Part shown: in pieces, positions 16,698 to 22,059 of the stretch
Numbering within the stretch: the first letter of the stretch is position 1
Layout: each line of letters starts with the position of its first letter
From: Chara braunii
Lineage: Eukaryota; Streptophyta; Charophyceae; Charales; Characeae
NCBI GenBank assembly: GCA_003427395.1
Contig: BFEA01000804.1
Span: 179,457 to 201,515 of the forward strand
Length of the DNA: 22,059 bases
Reading direction: 5' to 3'
Program-made: the position numbers and the translations under genes
Notes under the pieces: generated by a model
Told to the model about the DNA's origin: nothing
The model's input: only the letters and a program-made list of their open reading frames with translations
Databases searched by the model: none

Positions 16698-17190
16698 TCA
16701 AACGTTGGTCAAGGGTGCTCCTCCTCTCCTCCACAATATCACTCTCTGCTTATTATGTGCTGTTGATGCCATCTTGATGGTCAATGCATTTCTTTCTTGC
16801 TCCGTCTCATCTGGCATCTCTATGTGATACCCAAATTTTGCCATCCAGTCTATATCTTCAACCCGCTGAAATCTCAACTTTCCGGCACCGCTACTTCCTG
16901 CCACTTCCTCCCCTTCTTGCCTGGTCCTTCTCTCCAATCCTCCTTCACCTTCTTCTTCTTCCTCTTCTTCTTCCACTTCTAACTCCTTCAATTCTTCTTC
17001 TTTCCTCCTCATTTCTTTTTCCATCTTCTCTTTCTCCTCCTCCATTTTCTTCCTTCTGCTCCATTTTTTGCTTTATCTCCTCCTCTTTCTTCCTTTTTTT
17101 CTCCCCCTCCTCTCAGCCAATTTCCTATCCATTTCTGCTGGTTGTGCTGTTGTGTATGGCTGTGTGGTCCCACCAGACCTCATGGTTACA
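16698..17190 (-). pseudogene. Glu/Lys-rich coiled-coil ORF relic, possibly gag-like
   Basis: On the minus strand, an upstream part reading TQPYTTAQPAEMDRKLAERR (about 17180-17110) passes by frameshift near 17060 into MEEEKEKMEKEMRRKEEELK, a long charged coiled coil with a run of eight Glu. Then come LERRTRQEGEEVAGSSG and the more globular VEDIDWMAKFGYHIEMPDET, ending at TGA 16698-16700. I recall similar PAEMDRK...coil...LERRT layouts in repeat-derived Chara proteins and suspect a gag-like ORF of a retroelement, but no zinc knuckle or pol accompanies it. The antisense plus-strand frame (Leu/Pro/Ser-rich, 16784-17275) is its shadow. Confidence 0.45.
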
Positions 17191-17309
17191 CCCATGCCAC
17201 ACGCCCGATGGAATCCCAAAGGAAACAGGAATCGGAGAAGGGGACCCCATAGCACGGACAGGGTCAAGAATGTGAACATCGAGTAGTCATCCATGGTTTC
17301 TAAAGGCAC

Positions 17310-18167
17310 AGGTAGGTGGCCTCCACCTCCTCACCATGTAGACCTCACCCTCAACACTTAATCTATCTAGTATAGATTGGAGTTTGACCTGTCTGTTCTT
17401 CCCCCTCCCACAATGTCACTACAACTACCCTGTCAGGCGGGTGGGCAACCAGCAAGGTCAGCCAGCAAGGACCTCATGAATTCTTTAACGATGCAGACAG
17501 GACATTGTGCCCACCAGGATCTGAAGGTTCGCTCTCAAGACTTATAGCTCCTCACTGCGTCAGCTCCGGTTCGATCACATGTCGGTAAGTACTGGTCTTA
17601 GGGTTTGACAAGTTGTTTAACTAGCACTTGCCGCTCGTGTTCTATCCTAGACACAACCTACTTCAAACACATGTATCTGACCAGATGCTGACTCAAGACA
17701 AAATCAGACATGTCGCCAAGTGTTATGTCCAGCAGCAGTGACACCAAGTTGTGGGAAGGTATCATGACACTCATTCATTCATCAAAGCAAATGCAGGGCT
17801 TAAGGGGGGGATGCACTTCACTTGTGAACGTTCTTTTGATAAAGCTCCAAACATGCAAGTACATACTTAACTTCCCCCTTCTCTGGCCACTTCTTCTTCG
17901 GCCTCCAACCCCACTGTCAAGCTCCAAATCTCATCTCACCGATATTCATATTGCCAGCGATCACCATCACCAACAAATCCACACCGGAGACCAGAGATGC
18001 AAAGACCAGATAAGAGCAGCTTAGAAATTCCAACGAATTATCGTATTAAACAGTTTCAAAGTTCCAGTCATCAGCGCTCTTCAGCACAGAGTTCAGCAAT
18101 CCATATCCAGCATCCTCTCTCTCTGTTCCTCTGTCTCACTTTCTCTCTCTCTCCCTTCTTCATGCGT

Positions 18168-18212
<45 letters not shown>

Positions 18213-18395
18213 TGAAGATTTTGACTGTGGATACATCCGCTGCTACTCAGCTCTACCTCCTAATACCAAGTTGTGTGGCTATGGCCGCCTTCCTTCCTAT
18301 AGCGGACCTCTGGTTGGCCTGTGAGACCGGCCCCTTGGCCTATTCTCACAGGCCTGTGGTGGTAGTCCAGCCCAAGCCGGTACCTCTGTTGGTAC
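17310..18395. other. Region without a recognisable gene; large CT microsatellite
   Basis: No convincing coding frame is seen. The sequence is CT-rich toward the right, with a long (CT)n at 18169-18210. If the coiled-coil ORF at 16698-17190 is a gag, this could be its minus-strand leader, but no clear PBS is seen. The stretch 18211-18395 just before the LINE has no assignment; a 5-bp-stem-like string around ggccggtctcac and ccttggcc is too weak to call. Confidence 0.35.
18169..18210. repeat. (CT)n microsatellite
   Basis: About twenty uninterrupted CT dinucleotides, preceded by shorter CT/CTC-rich tracts from 18110. It probably varies in length between individuals. Confidence 0.95.
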
Positions 18396-20943
18396 CAGCT
18401 AGTCCAAATCAAAAACCTCATGGAGCGGTTCACAACCGTGTCCGACATGACAGTCAATTGGGGCTCCAAGACCTTGGGGTGGTGGATTCACCACCAAGGG
18501 GTGCGGCCTCCCGAGCAGCCGCAGGTCAAATGGCTACCCATGGAGGCTCCGATATGGGTTTTGGGCATCATGATGACCGCCTCTAGCAGGCCAGCCTCGA
18601 ATGATGACTGGGTCTTGAAACCCGCGCTAGAAAAGATCGCCCACTGGAATGACAAGCGGACATCGCTGATGGGCAGAACCTTGGCCATCAACAATGTGGT
18701 ATTGGCCTCACTATGGTACAAATCTGTGATATGGGCCATCAACAAAGACGTTGTCAAAGCATTGAAGAGACAGGTTAATGTGCTTCTCTGGAGGGGGGAC
18801 AACACTCTTCCTAATGTGATCACTAGAGTCGCCTGGCCAGTCGTTATTCAGCCTAGAGACAAAGGGGGTCTAGGAATTCTGGACCCAACTATTCAGGTTA
18901 TGGCATTGACGGTCCACTGGATCAGGCGGCTGCTATTCACCCCTTATCTCCCGTGGGTGGCCTTGGCCCTTTAACAAATTGCGCGTCAGGCTCCCCAGAC
19001 CCTTCGTGAGGTCCACCTGTTGACTTGGCTTGAAGAGCGCTTCTGGTCCATCCCCCGCCCCTCCCAATCCCCAAGAAACACAGAAAGGGGGGATGCCAGG
19101 CGAGAGTTGGTCGGGGATGACTTCTGGATCAGGGCCCTTCGTGCGTGGCGCCAACTCCCCCTACCGGACAAGGGCAGGCCGTCTAAGTGGGAGGAGGTGG
19201 CGAGACAACCTCTCTTCGAGAACATCCACATCACGGATCGGTATGGGAGGGTATATTGTAGTTCGGCCTTCTCGTCAAACAATTGGGTCAAAAGGGGGTT
19301 GATAAGAATCAAGGACATATGGGACGCGGAAGAAAAGGATTGGCAAAGAAAACAAAAGTTGAAACCTCTTCTAAAATATTGCCATCACGTGGGGAAGAAC
19401 ATGGAGGAAATAATTTTTTCGATACCCCTGGATTGGGTGCGCACCCTTCGCAAAGGACCATGCCTACAAGAAGGAGACCGGGTGGCTATCCCAGGCGATC
19501 CAGAAAGTCTGGGGAATGTGGTGGCGGTACACACCCAGGAAGCATTGGTGAATCTTTTAAATCAGGAACATGATAATAGACTAAAGAGGTGGCGCGTGGA
19601 AGAAAAGGAGTGGCAAACATAACAAAAGTTGAAACCTTTTTTAAAATATTGCCATCACGTGGGGAAGAACCTGGAGGAACTAATTTTTTCGATACCCCTG
19701 GATTGGGTGCGCATCCTTCGCAAAGACCATATGCCTACAAGAAGGAGACTGGGTGGCTATCCCAGGCGATCCAGAAAGCGTGGGGAATGTGGTGGTGGTA
19801 CACACCCAGGAAGCATTGGTGAATCTTTTTCATCGAGAACATGATAATAGACTCAAGAGGTACCACCCTGATGTGCTGAAATGGTGGGAAAAGACAGATT
19901 TACACCGCATCCGGGTACTCCATTCGCAGGAGGACTGGTTCACTTTCTTCCCTGAAATCCCGCTTGCCAACCTCCCTTTCGATCCGGAGGAATGGCAATG
20001 GGAGCCGACAAGAAAAACGGGGGTGAACAAGACTTTTTCACCTTGTCAGTGAAATCTACCTACTGCCGCCTGAGACCAAGGGTAAATGTGAAAGAAATTG
20101 TGAGAGAGCGATGGATAACCCATCTAAACGTTGGATGGGGCGCAGTTCGACCCATCCAGTGGTTAAGGCCACGAGATCTAAGCCGATAGAATTGGCTTCG
20201 CTGCAGTGGCAGATAGAGCACCGCTGCCTCCCAACCAATAACGTGCTAATTGACCGAACATACCTGGAGCAACAGGGCTTAGCGTTACCATGGTGTCACT
20301 CCTGTTTGGCTTCCTTCCCCCACCGAAAGATCGCTGAAACCATAAAGCACATTTTTCTGTCGTGCCCGGGGGCGGTTCTGACATGGCGACGGTGGGACAG
20401 GATTTGGCGACAGTTTGGCACTGTATCCACATGGCCATAAGACTGGAGAGCTCTCTTATATTTGAAGCCTGGTCCTCCCCCATGGACTGTCCTTTCGAAA
20501 ATAACATGTTTACGATGGGGAGGAGAGCTATCATTTGGGCCCTTTGGCGGAAAAGGTGCATACTCGCAATCGAAGGCGTCAGGATAGAGGGGGAAGAGAT
20601 CACCGAAATGATTAAGCAATATGTCCAGGAAGAACTCATGACACAATGGCAAAGTGTGAAAGCAAAACTGGACCTGTTTCAAATGAAAAAATACATAATG
20701 CAAGCTATCCGACAATTTTCCAGGGAATGGTTGGGGAGGAAGGGCAAGATAGCCCACATTCGGTGGGAGGGAGGACAATCTTCGAAAGGGGGTGAAGACA
20801 TGCTTAGAAGTGACTACAATATCTGTTTTAATGGTTGGACTAAGGTTGATGAGGCAGTCCCTCTGTGCCCTCCTTCTGATTTCCCTGATCCCTTTCCACC
20901 CCACGGACTCTCCATCCTAGATCTACAGTGGTACAGAGCTTAG
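18396..20943 (+). pseudogene. LINE (non-LTR retrotransposon) ORF2 3' part: end of RT and zf-RVT, 5'-truncated and frameshifted
   Basis: C-terminal part of a plant-type LINE ORF2. From 18396 the frame reads LVQIKNLMERFTTVSDMTVN (RT thumb side), then WNDKRTSLMGRTLAINNVVL, LKRQVNVLLWRGDN, ITRVAWPVV and KGGLGILDPTIQVMAL, all conserved in LINE RT C-termini. A TAA at 18972-18974 interrupts this frame, which continues as LLTWLEERFWSIPRP to a stop at 19620-19622 caused by an internal 270-bp duplication. Shifts near 19733, 20035, 20160 and 20400 are then needed. The tail has FSLSVKSTYCRL-like sequence, the zf-RVT segment LPTNNVLIDRTYLEQQG with CHSC (20297-20308) and HIFLSC (20348-20365), and RRAIIWALWRKRCILAIEG. 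The stop is at 20941-20943. The endonuclease and catalytic RT palm are absent, as expected for 5' truncation during target-primed insertion. Confidence 0.9.
19328..19861. repeat. 270-bp internal tandem duplication in the LINE
   Basis: Copy A is 19328-19597 and copy B 19598-19861, offset 270 and then 271 bases because of one net insertion near 19730 (caaaggaccatgcc against caaagaccatatgcc). Identity is roughly 93 percent by eye. Copy B opens with a TAA in the frame of copy A (tggcaaacataac) and then needs a +1 shift, so the duplication and later decay both break ORF2. Confidence 0.92.
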
Positions 20944-21199
20944 TTGTTTATGGATTTCCAATAAGCAGCTCTATGTCATGATAGAAGGTCTGTAATGGAG
21001 CTTTGCGAGAATCCTAGGAGCGCCCGGAGGTCAAAAAAGGGGAGTTGCTAGTATAGTTCCAGTATGGCTCAGGGGGGAGGGAGGAACTAGTGTTTAGCTG
21101 TGTATCCGGCGCCGAATGCAAGGTGAAGAGGTTCCCCCTGCTCAGTCAATCCCCTGGTCTCCAGGGCAATCAATGCTGGCAGAAACAATCCATAACCAG
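20944..21199 (+). other. LINE 3' flank / 3' UTR
   Basis: Non-coding DNA after the LINE stop. There is no clear poly(A) or simple-repeat tail directly behind it; the first A-rich tract is at 21326-21352 (aaaaaaagaaagaaaaaagg). That tract could be the LINE tail, or could belong to the LTR that ends at 21563. Confidence 0.4.
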
Positions 21200-21563
21200 T
21201 CTGTATAAGGGATACTGGACCCGCTTTCCAGCAGGTGATGCTCCCCACCAATAGATGGAGCCTCTCCCTAGGTGCTAGTGGTGTTTGCTCTTATCAGCAC
21301 CACTAACACTGGTGGGGGCGTTTTTAAAAAAAGAAAGAAAAAAGGAAAAGAAGTCCAGTCCAGTCCAGTGACTCCAATCAGTCCGATGGGGTATACCCCA
21401 GCCAGAGTTTGTACTTGGGATCATTCTACATTCGCACAGTTTGGAGTACGTGCGTTGGAGTCTTGTGTGGGAGTTGCGCTGTGTCATCTTGCTCCACCTC
21501 ATCCTCCATCTCCATCTCCATCTCTATCCCAGGCGGAGCACCACACCCGGTAGGTCTGCCACA
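21200..21563 (+). mobile_element. 3' part of a 5' LTR of a third LTR retrotransposon (left end unresolved)
   Basis: The right end is firm: ...GTCTGCCACA at 21563 is followed one base later by an exact PBS. A TATA-like TATAAG stands at 21204-21209. The LTR start is not identified; TGT strings at 21092 and 21291 are candidates, and the second lies in an inverted repeat (tagtggtg/caccacta, 21285-21314). Within it are (tccag)n at about 21351-21370 and (catctc)n at about 21500-21530. The body of the element lies to the right, outside the window. Confidence 0.6.
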
Positions 21564-21564
21564 T

Positions 21565-21576
21565 TGGTATCAGAGC
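21565..21576 (+). promoter_or_regulatory. Primer binding site, exact tRNA-iMet type
   Basis: TGGTATCAGAGC is the canonical complement of the 3' end of plant initiator tRNA-Met, one base after the CA end of the LTR. It is found in many Ty1/copia and Ty3/gypsy elements, so it does not tell the superfamily. It proves the orientation (plus) and places an LTR end at 21563. Confidence 0.9.
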
Positions 21577-22059
21577 GGAATTGATCCTTGATCCCGCCCA
21601 CCCACCTTGGTGATCCTGCTGTCCCGTAGCGGATGGTGTAGAAGACCCGCCCGCCATTATTACGGGCGCTATGGAGCTGCAGCAGGCGAAAAGGAAGCAG
21701 CATCACGCAGGTGCAGAGACGGCTGGCTGCCATCATTGCGGGCCGAAGTACCAGCTGCAGACCGTTTTGTTTGTCTGCGTGTGCAAAAGGGTTGAAGCAC
21801 TTTTTGTTTTCAAGATCTGTGCCAGTCCCACTAGCGGCGCCGCGGGATTTCGGCAGTGGGAAAGTTTTGCGTGAGGGCAATCATGCATTTCGTGGCGGGC
21901 GGGGTTTGAACCCGGGCAGGCGGTGGAGGCGGACAGTACGAGGCGGTGTGTTAACCACTGCGGCAAGTGGCGGAGGTGGCTGGAACCGACGGAAGTGAAC
22001 TATTTTTGCGTGAACTTGGAGGCCAGGTTTTGGCGGGAATAGGATGCGTTGACAACCCC
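21577..22059 (+). other. Leader of the third LTR element
   Basis: This follows the PBS and is presumed untranslated leader to the end of the window. No gag motif is seen. Short frames on both strands (for example 21711-21998 plus) lack domains. The segment 21897-21968 contains an antisense tRNA-like structure, listed separately. Confidence 0.4.
21897..21968 (-). other. tRNA-like A and B boxes (SINE head or tRNA relic)
   Basis: On the minus strand, TTGCCGCAGTGGTTAACAC (21966-21948) fits a pol III A box/D-arm (compare GCnnAGTGGTTAA of tRNAs), and GGGTTCAAACC (21913-21903) fits a B box/T-loop, about 35 bases further on, a normal spacing. The T stem partly pairs (CCGGG/CCCGC), but I find no 5' strand able to form a 7-bp acceptor stem, so this is not a working tRNA. 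A tRNA-derived SINE 5' region or a tRNA pseudogene inserted in the leader is likely. Confidence 0.5.

Noticed and set aside
16206-16766. 186-codon plus-strand open frame
   Set aside because: Irregular Ser/Thr/Phe-rich composition, no motif, and its end runs antisense to the Glu-rich ORF.
16784-17275. 163-codon Leu/Pro/Ser-rich plus-strand frame that looks like a membrane protein
   Set aside because: Exact shadow of the Glu/Lys-rich coiled coil on the other strand.
18248-18275. Possible minus-strand PBS (gctctacctcctaatacca)
   Set aside because: Only a partial match to the iMet site, with extra bases in the middle, and no LTR edge beside it.

Overview
This is a eukaryotic repeat-rich window with no intact protein-coding gene that I can support. 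Nearly everything recognisable is a broken or partial transposable element. The gag and protease/RT sequences, the Glu/Lys-rich coiled-coil ORFs and the style of the LINE tail resemble, from memory, sequences common in the genome of the charophyte green alga Chara (C. braunii). That assignment is inference, not a search result. Nine single N bases show that this is an assembled scaffold.

Layout. (1) 797-~6,000, minus strand: a decayed Ty3/gypsy element with, in its own order, 5' LTR (inner edge at 5024), tRNA-iMet-type primer binding site (5009-5020), a 1.25-kb leader, gag (3760-1920) and protease/RT (1923-797). (2) 1-796, minus strand: a second LTR element whose complete 477-bp 5' LTR (320-796) sits inside the RT gene of the first, followed by its own primer site (307-318) and a repetitive leader. 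Its body lies left of the window. (3) ~5,800-7,730: non-coding DNA packed with inverted repeats, degenerate ~140-bp and ~100-bp tandem units and a TATA-like box inside a hairpin. (4) 7,523-9,752 and 10,433-12,703: a 2.2-kb direct repeat in two diverged copies separated by 0.68 kb, perhaps long LTRs; the second copy is followed by a broken gag-like coiled-coil ORF. (5) 13,557-15,586, plus: a hAT-family transposase pseudogene. (6) 16,698-~17,200, minus: a Glu-rich coiled-coil ORF. (7) 18,396-20,943, plus: the 3' part of a non-LTR retrotransposon (end of RT plus zf-RVT), 5'-truncated, frameshifted and carrying an internal 270-bp tandem duplication. (8) ~21,200-22,059, plus: the 3' end of another 5' LTR with an exact iMet primer site (21,565-21,576), and an antisense tRNA-like promoter pair (possible SINE or tRNA relic).

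The pieces do not work together as a pathway; they record successive insertion and decay. The clearest historical inference is that the 477-bp-LTR element landed in the gypsy RT gene. The least explained parts are the hairpin array near 7.0-7.2 kb, with the minisatellite-like units around it, and the duplicated 2.2-kb module with a conserved TATA-like box and, in one copy only, an open reading frame. I found no CRISPR array, rRNA, intact tRNA or new enzymatic system.
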